Shown here: positions 11,488 to 23,704 of the stretch, one piece after another
How positions within the stretch are numbered: position 1 is the first letter of the stretch
Layout of the letters: each line of letters begins with the position of its first letter
NCBI RefSeq assembly: GCF_000499845.2
Contig: NC_023758.2
Location: 32,740,816-32,804,815 of the forward strand
Length of the DNA stretch: 64,000 nt
Direction of reading: 5' to 3'
Origin: Phaseolus vulgaris
Lineage: Eukaryota > Streptophyta > Magnoliopsida > Fabales > Fabaceae
Notes under the pieces: generated by a model
Databases searched by the model: none
Told to the model about the DNA's origin: nothing
Seen by the model: the letters and a program-made list of their open reading frames with translations, nothing else
Translations under genes and position numbers: made by a program

Positions 11488-12591
11488 CTAAGATGACAAC
11501 CCATTAAGAGAAACATGAACATTGCGACATCCATCATCTTCTTCATTCATGTGAATGTCATTGTTGTTGTTGCTATTTGGATTGTAGGGGTTGTTGATAT
11601 CACTGTCAAAACCACCTCCACCACTGGTATTATTGCCGTCATCATGATCCCCAACACTTTGAGAAGAATTTGCATTTGCGTTTGGATTTGCATTTTCCCC
11701 TTGATCCAATCTTCTCCTAAGAGTGTTCTTGTTGTTGTGCATCCACACCTTGAATACCCCTCTAGAGACCCCAATGTCATTGCAGAATTGCTGGACCAAT
11801 CCATCATCCCCTTTCTGCATTCTCCACCCCAGTTTCTCAGAGAAGCTATGCATCTTCTCCTTCTGCTCTTTGCTGAACTTGGTCCTGTACCTCTTCTTCG
11901 GGTTCTCGCTCTTCAACATCACGCTCGAAAAGGTGAGGCCTCTGTGGTGGTGATGTTCATCGGAGGGTGTAGAATAGCCAGTGCCGAGGGCTAAAAGCAT
12001 GTGGGGTGCTGAAGCGTGGTACGGCGGCACGTGGGAGAGTGGAGGAGGTGAGGGGCTTGACATTGGGCTCGGACTGTGACTCGGGCTCGAACTCAAGCTC
12101 GGACTCGTGCTTTGGCTCATGGCTCGCTGAGAGATTGGTGCTGGTGCTGAAGGCGTGTAGATGCAGCTTAGAAAAGTGGGGTTATTGTTGGCGGCGGCGG
12201 CGGTGTTGGTGCTGTGAATGTTGTAGTTGAGGTTGTTGTGTTCTTGAGGATCACGGCGGTGGAAGTTGCGGTGGCAGCCACACGCGGCGCACTTAAGGGA
12301 GCGAGGATCGGTGGGGTTGGTTGAGGAGGAAGGCATGAACTCGCCACAGCCATCGAGTGCATGGCCACCTAGGCTGGCGGCGTGGTTTTTGAGGCATTCT
12401 TTGTAGGTAACCACCATGGGCGGTGGTAGTGGCAGTGGAGCACCGATGGTGGTGGGGTGGCGCTTGGGTGTGCCGTTGGTGAAAGATAGAGACTTTGGGG
12501 TGGTATTGTTGGTGGGGTTGATGGGTGGTGTGATCCTAGTATCTGCATCCAAGGTTTGTACTGTGTGGGTACTGCTGGAGGTCAGGTCCAT
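11488..12591 (-). CDS. ZHD: Zinc-finger homeodomain (ZF-HD) transcription factor
   Basis: Single-exon gene of 367 aa, as is usual for this plant-specific family, which acts in the nucleus as DNA-binding homo- and heterodimers. Residues 60-115 form the ZF-HD dimerisation zinc finger, with the hallmark YKECLKNHAASLGGHALDGC, then EFMP and LKCAACGCHRNFHRR. Residues 231-294 form the atypical homeodomain, starting KKRYRTKFSKEQK and ending with the recognition helix VFKVWMHNNKNTLRRR. Between them is a Ser/Pro-rich linker (146-195) with a His run at 213-216. The tail (295-350) is Asn/Gly/Asp-rich. The ATG at 12591 is the first of the frame. Upstream on the transcribed strand are a GA/CT microsatellite and a two-codon uORF (12684-12676). 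Assignment to the family is firm; which ZHD member cannot be decided from sequence alone. Confidence 0.96.
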   Translation of the reverse strand: MDLTSSSTHTVQTLDADTRITPPINPTNNTTPKSLSFTNGTPKRHPTTIGAPLPLPPPMVVTYKECLKNHAASLGGHALDGCGEFMPSSSTNPTDPRSLKCAACGCHRNFHRRDPQEHNNLNYNIHSTNTAAAANNNPTFLSCIYTPSAPAPISQRAMSQSTSPSLSSSPSHSPSPMSSPSPPPLSHVPPYHASAPHMLLALGTGYSTPSDEHHHHRGLTFSSVMLKSENPKKRYRTKFSKEQKEKMHSFSEKLGWRMQKGDDGLVQQFCNDIGVSRGVFKVWMHNNKNTLRRRLDQGENANPNANANSSQSVGDHDDGNNTSGGGGFDSDINNPYNPNSNNNNDIHMNEEDDGCRNVHVSLNGLSS

Positions 12592-13365
12592 GTCCGTTGT
12601 GTCTTCAAGAATGATATAACAGGAGGGAGAGGTAGAGAGAGAGAGAGAGAGAGGAGATTAGGGTTTTTGACAAGCTTAAAGCATTCTGTTGAAAGGGTGA
12701 ATTGTTGGGTTGAAAGGGGAAAGGAAGAAGAAAAAAACAAGTGATGGGGTTAATGGTGTGTGTAGAGGAAAGAGAGTGATGATGATGCAGGTAGAAATGG
12801 CGATGATGATGGTTATAATGAGAAGTGATGACAAAATCTGAGGTTTAAATGGGGTTGCGAGCAGAAAGAGGGATACAACAACACATTAGGGTCCAAAATC
12901 TCAACCACTAATGATTTGAGAAGAGAATAGAAACAAAACAATAAAAAGAAAAGATAAAATTTGCATAGTAGGTTTTGGTAGAAACAAAGGAGTTTATGAA
13001 TGAAAGGTTTCAGATAATAGAGCTAGTATCTACTAGGGGTAGGGGAAATAGATGTAGATGTAGATGTAGATGTATTTCACCTTTATATATGTTTTAAACC
13101 AGTAAAGAATGTAGAATGTATTAACTGTTTGAATTGTTTTTGATAATCATGTAATTAAAATGGATCATGGATGATATGTAATAAGTATTTAAAAAGTTAT
13201 AATAATAATGATATTTTATTCGGTGCATATAGAAATTAAATTGTCTTAAAATATTGAATAATATGCCAAATAGTGTGGTAAGTGAGTTATATGAAGGAGA
13301 TGTGTTAGTTGGGGGTAATAAATTTGTCTGAAAATATTAGGCAAGAATATATTGGTTGAGGTGAG
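12592..13365 (-). promoter_or_regulatory. 5' UTR and promoter region of the ZF-HD gene
   Basis: A (GA)n tract at about 12631-12655 is CT-rich on the transcribed strand, typical of plant 5' leaders. A minimal uORF (ATG CTT TAA on the minus strand, 12684-12676) precedes the main start. GAT-rich short repeats lie at 12776-12815 and a (GATGTA)n hexamer repeat at about 13049-13074. No convincing TATA box was fixed. Confidence 0.5.
13049..13074. repeat. (GATGTA)n microsatellite
   Basis: About four consecutive GATGTA units upstream of the ZF-HD gene. Confidence 0.85.
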
Positions 13366-14380
13366 TGATTGAGAGAAGAGAGAAGATGAGAATTGAAGGG
13401 TGGTACGGAGATGGTGCATTGGAGGCACAGCTGGGCCAACTCACTCCCCTGCCCTGCAAATGCAAACACATCAATTCTGGTTTTCCTTTCATAAACTCAC
13501 CACTTTCCTGCTCCTTCCCAACAAAACCTTACCTCATCTTTTCATATGCTCACGCAAATAACACTTTCACTTCCTTTCACACACACACATTTTCCAACTT
13601 TCCAACCACACATTCATCCATATTTTAACTTTAATCTTCCCAATTCCCTCAAATTCAACCCTACCAACCACTTTTCACAATTAATAATTCAATAATCACA
13701 ATATCATTCTTTCACTCTCAAACTATCAAATAAATATAAATATTTATAATCACTGATAAATAAATTACAATAATATCTATTAACAAAAATAAATTTACAT
13801 ACAAAATAAAAAAAATGACGAATTAATATAATACAAAATTATGTGCACGTCAAACATGAAAAATAGAAATTGATATAAATAACCAAATTACAAGTTTTAT
13901 AAAAAAATTGATAAAATCATTAATATCAATTTGTAATGTATATATATATATTGTTTATTTTAAAATATTGATATCAAATTTTAAAAAGTAAACAAAAATA
14001 TTTTTTTAAATCATCTGTTCAAATCGGTTTATACCTTGTAAGTGAATTAATTTAAGTTTAACTAGTTATTTCGACATCAAGTTCTAGATATATAATTGTA
14101 TTAATTTGTTTAGAAATTTTGTTACCATCGATAATAATCTTAACTAAAACATAATCTCATTCTTAAAAAAAGACGTGTAATTTGCAAAAAAAAATTGATA
14201 GCAGTGGAACTCATCTATACTATAAACCAAGAATATTCAGTGAAAAAAAAATGAGAAAAAAGAGTAACAAAATTGGTTTAGTTTAGATACATTTTCACAA
14301 ATTACTTTACACCCTTATACCTTTGTTTCTAGTGAGGAAATGCAAATATTTATTATCCACAGATAAAACATGAAAAACGA
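13366..14380. other. Intergenic DNA, AT-rich
   Basis: C- and CA-rich pyrimidine tracts at 13490-13740, then AT-rich sequence. No gene was recognised; the plus frame 13365-13628 has no domain. Confidence 0.5.
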
Positions 14381-15060
14381 AATTTTAATTAATAAAAAAC
14401 ACTAAAAATAAAATGTTTATACGTTTCAAATTTCTTCTCAATTGCGAAGAAAATTATATATATATTTATATAATTTATTTAATTATTTTTATTTTAAACT
14501 TAAATTATTATTACTTTTATTTAAAATAGAATTACAATTCAAATATAATAAATATAATTAAAATTATAAAAATAAAAAATTAATCATATTATATATATTA
14601 AATTATAAATATAAATAATAATAAATATATTTTTAATAATAAAAAATTATATAATAATTATATTAATTATAAAAAATAAAGATAAAAATAATAATGTTAT
14701 TTAATATACAAATAATTTTTTTTATCAAATATTTATAATTATAAATATTTAAATATTTTTTTTTATCAAATTTATATCATTTTTCATTTTTTCTAAAATT
14801 AACTTTAATACATTATCGAAATAATATTTTAATTAAAAATAATTATAATTTATAAACAAATAAATTAAATTAATTTTTTAACAATTTTTAAATATAAGGA
14901 TAAATTTAAAAATTTACATTTCTATCAATTAAAAATATATAATTTCATTCACAAAATTTTCATCCTAATTTTTTATTCTATTTACTTTAATTCAAACCAA
15001 CTCACTTTCTTCATACTTCAAAATAATCTCAAATCCGTATCTCAAATTCACTCTTAAACA
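14381..15060. repeat. Extreme AT-rich repeat, copy A of a pair
   Basis: A roughly 500 bp core is made almost only of A and T. It is followed by a conserved-looking end (about 14980-15050) rich in CTCACTTTCTT and TCTCAAAT motifs. The same arrangement occurs at 32341-32970 (TCACTTTCTTTACACTT, then CAAATCCACTCTCTCAAATC). I infer two diverged copies of one non-coding element. Confidence 0.55.
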
Positions 15061-16249
15061 TTAAACAATTGAAGTTATTTTAAAATTATGACTTTTAAAT
15101 GATTCAAAAAAAAATAAGCTGGAAAAAAATTGCCCACAAATATTTGCAGTGTGTGAATGAAGGTCATGTGATATATTTGATGATGAATTAGGAGCTGATT
15201 TCATAAGTTGTGCATTTCCCCCCTTCTTTTGGCCGACAATATGTAGAGGTGAAAGGGACTTGTTTGGAAATGTACCAACTTTGAATTCATAAGAAGAGCA
15301 CACTATCTTATAATGCTCAGCTTTTGTCTCTGCCTTTCCAAACCTTAACAAAACTAATACCAGTTCTTCCCCATTTTGTTTCTTTTCTAACAAACCCTTT
15401 ACGCCCTTAATCGATTATGGTCTGTTTGGCTACCATCCAAAAGCACGGTGGTGCGGTGAACAAAATCAATTAAAGACAGCGAGTTTCACAGAGTTAAATG
15501 TGCTTTTAATGTGCAAAGGTCGTAGAATGGCAAAACATGCCAGATACTATCATACACAAAGTCTCAAGTAGAAATTTACTTTGACAATTTGATTTTCAGA
15601 AAAGTACACTTTGACTTTTACAAATTTAAGTTTTCATTACGTTTTATAACTGTCATTGATTTAATAGTTTTACAAATAAATAATATAAAACTATATCAAT
15701 TAACTAAATTAAATAAAATTTGATCAAATAAATGTGTTTAATTAGTTAAGATACAACGAAAGTTTGTCATTTTTTAAATTTATGTACATTAATTTTAAAA
15801 GACAATAGTTTTTTTCTTAGGATAAAGTACTGCCCAACACTCTTGTTATTCTATTACGAGTATATTTTTTTTTATTGTACTAGAGACTAATTATAAATCA
15901 ATTTCACTTTGTTTTGCTAACTTAACATTCAAATAAAACTCCATATATTGTTTGATCTAGAGGGGGAAGGAATGGCATAGGTGATCATTGTCTTAGAAAA
16001 ACATATAAACAAACTAGAAAAAAAAAAACAACAATTGTTTTGGATAATAGTATAGAGAAAACATCAACAACAATTCTTCTTATTGAGAAAGATTTAGAAA
16101 AGTAAAGATTTAGAAAAGTTTAGACGAAGTGTGCAAAACATAAATATATAAACTCTAGTGTAGAATAGATCTCTAAACTAACTAATCAACACTACACTTT
16201 TCTATATTAAGTGTGTATTTGTAATGACCAAGGTAAAACTCACCATTCT
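15061..16249. other. Intergenic DNA
   Basis: A 110-codon minus-strand frame at 15061-15393 shows no domain, no family resemblance and no supporting promoter, so it is not called as a gene. The rest is AT-rich without recognisable features. Confidence 0.45.
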
Positions 16250-17430
16250 ACAATGGTCTGATGTAGAATATGGTTTTTATTCCGATCTATCAACTAATTG
16301 TAAAGTCATCTTGTTGATTTAACTTCTAGTTTTCCTATTCTTTTCAATGTGGATAAAGACATCAAATTGATACTAGACCCCAAATCAAGTAGGACTTTCC
16401 CCACTGGAAGAGTTCCAATAGTGATTGGAATAATGAAATTGCCTGGATCTTTGAGTTTATGAGGTAATGATTTCTGAATTGTTGCATTGCACCCTGCCTC
16501 CAACTTTAGAGTCTCTTATGTGAATCAACTTTTCTTGGTAAGGAACTCTTTCATAAACTTATCATAAGTTTTCATTATTTCTATGGCTTCCAGAAAAGGT
16601 ATATTGATTTGTAGTCGCTTGAAATATTCATAAATCTTGCAAACTGTCTTTCTTTGAGGGCACAAGAGGATAAAGTTTGTTTTTCATCTGAACCTGCACC
16701 TTATATTTCTCCTTCCCTTTTTCAAAAGTTTTCTTATTCTTTTTATTTGTTTTGTTCACTACTTACATTCTTTTTTTATTGCATTCCTCTTTCCATTTTC
16801 ACATTCATTTTTTTTCTACATTCTTTTCTCTCACTAAGCTTTCCTTCTCAACATTCTGGTTGTCACGTACTCCTATGCCTACAACTTTGCCACTCTTTGT
16901 TGTGATAGACTTGTAGTGCTTATTGGGATTAGTTATGTGTTGGCTGAAAAGACTTCCTTACTGCTCTGAAAGTTGTCGAGCTAATTCTCCAACTTGTGTT
17001 TCTATATTTCTAATTGAGGCTTCTGTATTTTTGTGATTAGAGGTATCCAAGGTATCCTTCATTTTTTATTGCCTCTCCTACACAGAGGGACAATTTTGTT
17101 GTTAATATGGCAGTTGTCTACCAGATGACCCTGCTCTGTGATTCCAATCATAACTTTGCCTTTGATTATTTCTCCACCCTTATGAGAAATTGCCAACATA
17201 AAGGCTAATTTCAGGTTTAGGAAAGTTTTCCTACCTCCGCTGGTTGTTCTTATGATGGACTTTCTCTTCTGGACCAAATTTTGGGTATTGGCATTGGTCA
17301 CTTGGGTGATAACCTTCACATAATTCACATTTCTGAGTTAGTTGCACTTGATTAACATTCACAACATGTAACTGCTATGGTAGTTTGACCATCTGTTGAG
17401 TGAGGGCCTCAATATGCTATGTTAAAATTT
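16250..17430 (-). pseudogene. Athila-like Ty3 Gag-protease relic
   Basis: On the minus strand, right to left: a zinc-knuckle segment (CELCEGYHPSDQC, about 17330-17280), then a stop-ridden Gag C-terminal part ending in VGELARQLSEQ (about 17000-16960). Next comes a block with FARFMNI-like sequence and finally 16503-16306. That last frame reads CNATIQKSLPHKLKDPGNF and then IGTLPVGKVLLDLGSSINLM, a retropepsin site with LDLGSS in place of the usual LDLGAS. This order is that of plant Ty3 elements of the Athila group. RT and later domains are absent and many stops are present. Confidence 0.8.
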
Positions 17431-18460
17431 TGTTTTGTGCTAAGATGACGTAATGTTGAGCCTGCCTGTCAGTTGATGATAGGGCAATTATTATTATTGT
17501 AGTTTGTTATGTATCTATAGTTAATCGTTGTCATTTCAAAATCAAATTAAAAGTTTCAGTATAGACCGTCTAACATAGTGTTAAACCGTTTAACACAAAA
17601 AAAGATGATAGAATAAATATGGCCAATTTATCCTATGTCGTCTCCCAACGAAAATAATTATGAATCCACTTAAACATTGTTCAAAACTTATCCACAAGAA
17701 ATTAAAAGTTAGAAATAATAGTAAAATAAATGGGCATTGAGATCGTTGTGAAGAAAAGTAAAGTAGACGATAGAAGATATTAAAGAACAAGTTGAATCTC
17801 AGGTTTATTCGGTAGTTAATTCTTCATCAATTGATATATATATATATATATATAATTTAGTTAATCTCCAAACAAGATCGAATTGGTCAAACATTTGTTA
17901 ACCAAATCAATGGAATCTAATTAACCAAACATGCCTCCACTAATTCATTCATTTAGTACCTTACTCGCTCCATGCATTTACTTATAAAGTTTTTAGTCTT
18001 TTACTTATGGAATTATGCGTTCAAGAGATTGTTCATAATAAGGAAAACTAAACAAAAATTTCAATTAAAGAATAGAATTGAATCTTCAACATGCGTTCAA
18101 AAACAATTTCAATAATAGAAATTAAAACTAAAAAAACTAGATCATCTAGCGCAACCTATTACAAATATTGAAGAAGCTCTTCTTCATTCTTATTTTTCTT
18201 AAATATGAATATTCATCAATAATAAAATATCATGATATTTATTTACGACTCATATTATCGATTGTTATTTTGATGAATCTATTTTCCCAAAATTAGGTGC
18301 ACAAAAAAAAAAACAATTCGAAAATGATATTACTTCGAATGAATAATCATTATCCTCATACAAAAGAATCTAAGCTAGAAGTTCGAAAGATAATTCATTT
18401 AAAAATATTATTTAAAGAAGTATCATATGTATTTAATAACATAAAAGGGGAATTAAGTCA
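17431..18460. other. Intergenic DNA with TA microsatellite
   Basis: AT-rich, with a (TA)n tract at about 17834-17853. No genes were recognised. Confidence 0.5.
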
Positions 18461-19390
18461 CATATATGAACTATAATTGATAGCTTGAAACCTCCATGAA
18501 TTGGCTTGGTTCTTCAATGGTGTAATTGATTAGCGGAAGCAAAGAAGAATGGAGGTCAAGGATGAGCTTCAAAGAACTCTTGGATTGTTGGAGTGTCATG
18601 GAGAGTGATAGGTTTGGCCTAATCACATGAGAAAGAGATCAAACAATGTGTCTACCCTAAAGAAAGGAGACAAGAAGAGTTTGGCATGCAAAATTTGCAG
18701 CATAACTCATATATTTGATCTACATTTTCATGAGCCAAGCACCCTTATTTATAGGTATAGGGTCTGGCCAAAATACAAAAGAAATAGAGGGAGAAATTGA
18801 CTTCAAAAGTGGTGTCATTTTCAAGTCACAGTTTCCATGTGAAGGCAATGTGACTCATGTGCACCTTCTAGGTTTTCATGACCGACCTAAGGTTTATGAT
18901 GGGTCAAAATTGAGCCGAATTAAACTCTGGGTATATTAAAAACTCTGACCCTAACCCTAGTCTACTCAAGGCCAAATACAAACCCAAAATCTACACTACT
19001 TGACCTAATTTGGTAGGTCCAATTTATTTTACAAGAAAATGAAATACTATTCTAATATTTAATAACTAGATCAAGGTCTAAAAAATGTAAGAATGTTCCT
19101 CTTATAGTCCTTGCTGAGTTCCATTCTTCTTTGAATCTTCTAATCCTTGCTCTAATAGAGTTTGTGACTGGACGATTGTCATCAATAATGTTCCAACTAG
19201 AATTGATGTCCCTTTTGGATAATCTGATATTGCAAATGAGTCTTAAACATTCTTGAAGCATACTTAACCTATTGGTTTCAATGATAAAAATCCTTGAATG
19301 AAGAAAGAGAGCTTGAAAATATGAAGATCCAATTGAAGAGGTGAAAATCCCAAAAGATTCATTTGAAGTCATTTGAAGGGTGAAAAATTA
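18461..19390. other. Unassigned, repeat-like, flanking copia-3
   Basis: Moderate GC, no supported coding frame. It contains TTATTTATAGGTATAGG, which could be a promoter-like element of an LTR, and lies just upstream of the copia-3 RT relic, but LTR ends could not be demonstrated. Confidence 0.35.
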
Positions 19391-20430
19391 AAAAGATTTT
19401 TATGACATAATTAATATTTCAATTCCAAAAGTGAAAGATGGGATCTTAATAAATTATGTCATAAATAAGATAATATGGAATTGGAATGAAATCAATGTTG
19501 ATGATGTTTTAACATATAATGTGATAAATGTTATGAATGACACTAATGATGAAGGATCAATGTCAGTTGGAGATTGTCTCAAAATAAATCAGGGATAAAA
19601 AAGGACAGATACAATTGAAGATTAACTAAAGTTAGGTACTAAGAAAAATGTTTATGGACTTGTAGTATATACACTTAAGACTATTAAGGTAGTTGGGTAC
19701 AAAATGGTTTTTTGTGCAAAACGGAAATAAGAATGGTGAAATCATTGGATACTAACCTCAATTTGTTACTTAAGGATTTTCATAAAGATTTAACACTGAT
19801 TTTGAAGATATATATTCACTTATATTGAATACAACTACATTTTGATATATTAATTAGTTTGATTGCAAAAAAGTTTAAAATTCATCTAATAATGTTGTCA
19901 GAACCTATTTGTATAGATCTCTTAAAAATGGTATTTATACGAGACTCCCTCAACAATGTAAATTCTAGAAAGGATTATTCAATTAAATTGAAAAAATCCA
20001 TTTATGGATTAAAATAATTAGGATACACGTGGTATAATAATCTTAGTGAGTATTTTTTAAAAAAAGATATTAAAAATAGTTCATTTGTCGAGATGAAGAA
20101 TTTTGGAAGGATAAAGTTTATATTTTTATGAAATTACAAATTGAATATTTAAATAAAGATATTTTTGTATGTATGAAGACTTATGTAACAAAAATACTTA
20201 AAAGGTTCTATATGGATAATACATTATTGGCTATTCACTCCAATAGTGTAAGTTCTTTAAATGTAGGTAAAGATCATTTTAAACATAAAGAGAAAAATGT
20301 AGATTTCCTTTGATCCTAAAGTACCATATCTTAGTTAGAGAAGAAGTATTAATATTCTTGCTAATACTTTGACCTGATATAATATTTACCATAAATTTAT
20401 TAGTAAGATATAGTTCTTTCACCTTTAATT
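19391..20430 (+). pseudogene. copia-3 reverse transcriptase relic
   Basis: Readable blocks in order: MNDTNDEGSMSVGDCL (about 19530), VYGLVVYTLKTIKVVGYKMVF (19650-19715; RT entry, VGYKWVF in intact relatives), KSIYGLK (about 20000), TWYNNLSEYFLKKDIKNS (20030-20080), and MKLQIEYLNKDIFVCMKTYV with KILKRFYMD (20128-20217). PDIIFTINLLVRYS-like sequence closes it near 20400. Frameshifts and stops abound, and the YVDD catalytic block is missing between about 20090 and 20128. Confidence 0.82.
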
Positions 20431-20962
20431 ATAAGAAATTTAAATAATATAAATTACATTAAATATCAATAACTTTTTTATTTTTAAAATAATATATAAT
20501 TTAATTAATATAATGACTAATTATTTTTAATTTTTAAAATTATTTTTTATTTAATAATTTTATTGTAACAAGATATTAGAATGAAGTAAAACATACATAA
20601 TTCATTAAAGGGTACAATGAGAGTGTATTTGTGTTGTTCAAATATTTTTAAATTGTAACTAATAGATTATGTACATGCAGGGTCAGATTCTCATAACGGT
20701 GGATCACAAATAAGATATTTGCTTGTTCATAAGCAATGACAATGTGATTTCAGGACAATTTGTTTTCACATTTCATGAGATAAGTCACGTACGTGTTTGA
20801 TTGAGATTTGTCATTCACCATTTTCGACAAACTTGTGGTGTATTCTTAGAAAAAATGACAGATCATGAAGACAATAATGCATGCTCAATTAAAATAATGA
20901 TATCTTAAAGCAAAATAATAAAAAAATAGATTTTTCCAAAATTCTTTTTCAGGGATGATCTT
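20431..20962. other. Intergenic DNA, possible old CACTA MITE remnant
   Basis: The segment 20500-20575 (TAATGACTAATTATTTTTAA, then TTTAATAATTTTATTGTA) resembles the right end of the CACTA MITE at 45847-46225 but lacks terminal GTAGTG. Otherwise no feature was seen. Confidence 0.35.
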
Positions 20963-21150
20963 TGTTGGAGATCCCACATCGACTAGAGATTAGAGCTTTT
21001 CATTCTATATAAATGGGTGCAACCCTCAACCTCATGAACCGGTTTTATGGGGTTGAGTTAGGCTTAAATTCCACTTTCTGATATGGTATCAGAGCCACTT
21101 TGAGCCTATCCTAGTGAGTATTTGTTAGGGGGTGTGTTGGAGATCCCACA
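20963..21150 (+). mobile_element. Truncated TRIM: one LTR, PBS, stub of second LTR
   Basis: The LTR runs 20963-21083, starting TGTTGGAGATCCCACATCG. It is followed by the primer-binding site TGGTATCAGAGCCA (21084-21097), complementary to the 3' end of initiator tRNA-Met. A shortened internal region ends GTTAGGGGGTG. The second LTR starts at 21135 but is cut after 16 bp. No coding capacity, as expected for a TRIM. Confidence 0.9.
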
Positions 21151-22326
21151 AAAATTCAGAAGATCTTCTCGAGAAAATCTAACATATTTATTTTCAAAAA
21201 AAAATCCAAGTTTTAACTTTTGAATCATTAGTTCAGAAAATTGGATTTCGTCAATAATGATAATTTTTATAAGAAGGAGAAATGAATATGTTTTTAATAC
21301 ATATATTGAAGAATAATGATATTTGTTTTGTCCTTCACTAAAGTTTTATCACATAAAATTTTTTTGTACTAAGATTTAACATACACATTTCGAATCATTC
21401 AACATCCAAAAGGAGAGTTCTATGAATTCTTACTAGTTGTTCATTAACCTCTATATCATATATTATCCATAGTTATCAGGCTTATATGAGTTAACATCTG
21501 ACTTGAACATTTATAACTCTTTAGTTGTATGGTTTGAGTTTTATTTTAAACATACAGATATAATCTTTCCTTTAGCATTTTATTTTATTTTCTATTCTCT
21601 CTCTTATCTTTATGTAAAATAATAGCTCATTGTCTCTGTATTGAGATTGTATTTTATAAGACATTTATTTTCTTAACATTTTTATAACATGAAACAAATC
21701 ATTATACATTTAAGGAGTCCATCAAATATATAGAAACAAAAATATATAGTATTAAAATATGAAAATATTAAATGAAATTCTTTACAAAATAAGAGTAGTT
21801 TAATGATAAATTATGCCATTAAATATTTGTTGAAAAATAAGTTAATAAATTAGAATGAATAAAAAGTCTTTAGCTGATTCTGTGTGAAGACATTATGTAA
21901 TAGAACAAATAAATTAACTATGATTTACATCCCCGTTAGATTAATTTATGCCTAAAGGCAATGCTACACTTAACAAAGACAATAGAAAGAATTCATATGT
22001 ATAGATATTTTTATATTTTTATTTTATAAGTAAACTGGGAAAAAAAATCCAGCATAAATTTTTTTATCTGATCAAAATTAGCATACAATTACTTTTAAAC
22101 ATAAAATTAATTTTTGATAGGAACCAAACATGCTGATATTCACTTAGTATCACATTAATTAGTTAGTATTTTATGAACAATTTCCGAGAGTGAAGATATA
22201 TAGTTGAGGATCGGGAATGAATCAAAATAGAGGTTTTTTCTTAAAATTATGTAATTATTTTTTAAATTTTTCAAAATGGGCAATTTTTTTATTATTTAGA
22301 AATGGGTAAATCCCGAACACAGAATA
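21151..22326. other. AT-rich intergenic DNA
   Basis: Nothing recognisable on either strand. Confidence 0.5.
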
Positions 22327-22590
22327 TGCAATTTATTCATTGAAACCGCCAATTGTGTTAAAATTTTTTTAAAAATTGTATATACAAAAATACGATTTCA
22401 ATTAAACATATACATTTTGTAATATTATAATATAATATAAAAAATAAAATAAAAATTTAAAACCTAAAATTCGTTTATAATATTTTAATATATAATAAGT
22501 TTAATTTACTATTTATAAAAAAATTATATAATTAAAGAAAATTAGTTTTTTATAAAATATTTTTTTTAAAATATTTTTTTTAACTAAATA
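22327..22590 (+). repeat. Left arm of a long inverted repeat
   Basis: The arm runs from about ATGCAATTTATTCATTGAAA through ACCGCCAATTG, TAATATTATAATATAATATA and AAGTTTAATTTACTATTTA to AATTAAAGAAAATTAGTTTT. The reverse complement of 23705-24041 contains the same blocks in the same order with indels. The arms are about 260-330 bp, and the spacer of about 1.1 kb includes a complete TRIM. Together they look like a terminal-inverted-repeat (Mutator- or foldback-like) element. Confidence 0.75.
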
Positions 22591-22745
22591 AGATTTTATA
22601 AAATATTTTATTATTATTATTTATAATTAAAGAATAGCTTATGTTTTTGAAAATAATTTTTTATTATATAATTAAAAAATTAAATACATTAAAATTATTT
22701 TGAATTTTAATAAAATTAATGATGTTATAATTTAATAATATAAGA

Positions 22746-23135
22746 TGTTGGAGATCCCACATCGACTAGAGATAAGGACATTTCATAATATATAAATGGG
22801 TGCAGACCTTACCTTATCGAGCCGGTTTTATGGGGTTGAGTTAGGTTTAAAGTCCACTCTTTCGTAATATGGTATCAGAGCCATTTAAAACCTATCCTAG
22901 CGAGTGTTTGTTGGGCTTATCAGGCCACCCGCTATCGGGCCGCTATCGGACCACTCAAAATATATAGTCCCACGCACGAGCTTCTATCTATCACTCTCGG
23001 CGTGAGGGGGGTTGTGTTGGAGATCCCACATCGACTAGAGATAAGGACATTTCATAATATATAAATGGGTGCAGACCTCACCTTATCGAGCCGGTTTTAT
23101 GGGGTTGAGTTAGGCTTAAAGTCCACTTCGTAATA
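22746..23135 (+). mobile_element. Complete TRIM retrotransposon (LTR-PBS-PPT-LTR)
   Basis: The 5' LTR is 22746-22869 and the 3' LTR 23015-23135, both starting TGTTGGAGATCCCACATCG. The primer-binding site TGGTATCAGAGCCA is at 22870-22883. The 145 bp internal region ends in a polypurine-like GTGAGGGGGG before the 3' LTR. The 5 bp target duplication TAAGA flanks it at 22741-22745 and 23136-23140. At 390 bp it is non-autonomous and would need proteins from a full-length element. It sits in the loop of the 22327-24041 inverted repeat, so it arrived later. Confidence 0.94.
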
Positions 23136-23140
23136 TAAGA

Positions 23141-23704
23141 TACTATAAGTTAATTATTTAAAAATTATTAAAGTAAATTTAATCCATAATAAAAAAATTA
23201 AGTTGGTAAAACCCTAAATTCAAAATGTTAAAAATAAATAAGAAACTTTAACCACTGAAAAGTTAAAATGCAAAACGTTAATCAGAAACAAACGTTAATC
23301 AGAAACTTTAATTGTCATAGAAAGTAAAAAAATAGCTTATTTGAAAGTGGTTCGTCCATTTTATTTTGTATACGATTAGTTGTTGATCTGTCTTATTCCT
23401 TAGGATGCATGTGGGGGTCCGGGATGAAATTGGATCCCTTATAAGTAGATCAATAATCTTGATTTCGAACGGGATGAAATTCAACTTCATAAGCCTTCAC
23501 AATATACTGCAGATTATAGATATGATCAACAAATGTTGTTAGTTATAAATGACATGTCGAACAAATAATGATAACATGAACACAGAAAGCTAGAGAGCTT
23601 GAAACTCTCCATAATCATACCACTTGCCATTAAGTTTTACCGTGTATGACATAGGTAGGCATCACAATCGTAGTTGGACAGTGAGTAGCTCTTAACCATC
23701 AAAT
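23141..23704. other. Spacer of the long inverted repeat
   Basis: Contains a moderately GC-rich segment near 23400-23500 and no recognised coding sequence. A 60-codon minus frame at 23308-23490 has no domain. Confidence 0.4.

Noticed and set aside
11515..12744. Plus- and minus-strand frames overlapping the ZF-HD gene in other registers
   Set aside because: They are alternative-frame readings of a compositionally biased coding sequence. None has a domain, while the 11488-12591 frame has two diagnostic domains.
15061..15393. 110-codon minus-strand ORF
   Set aside because: No recognisable motif and no context supporting a gene; this length can occur by chance in 64 kb.
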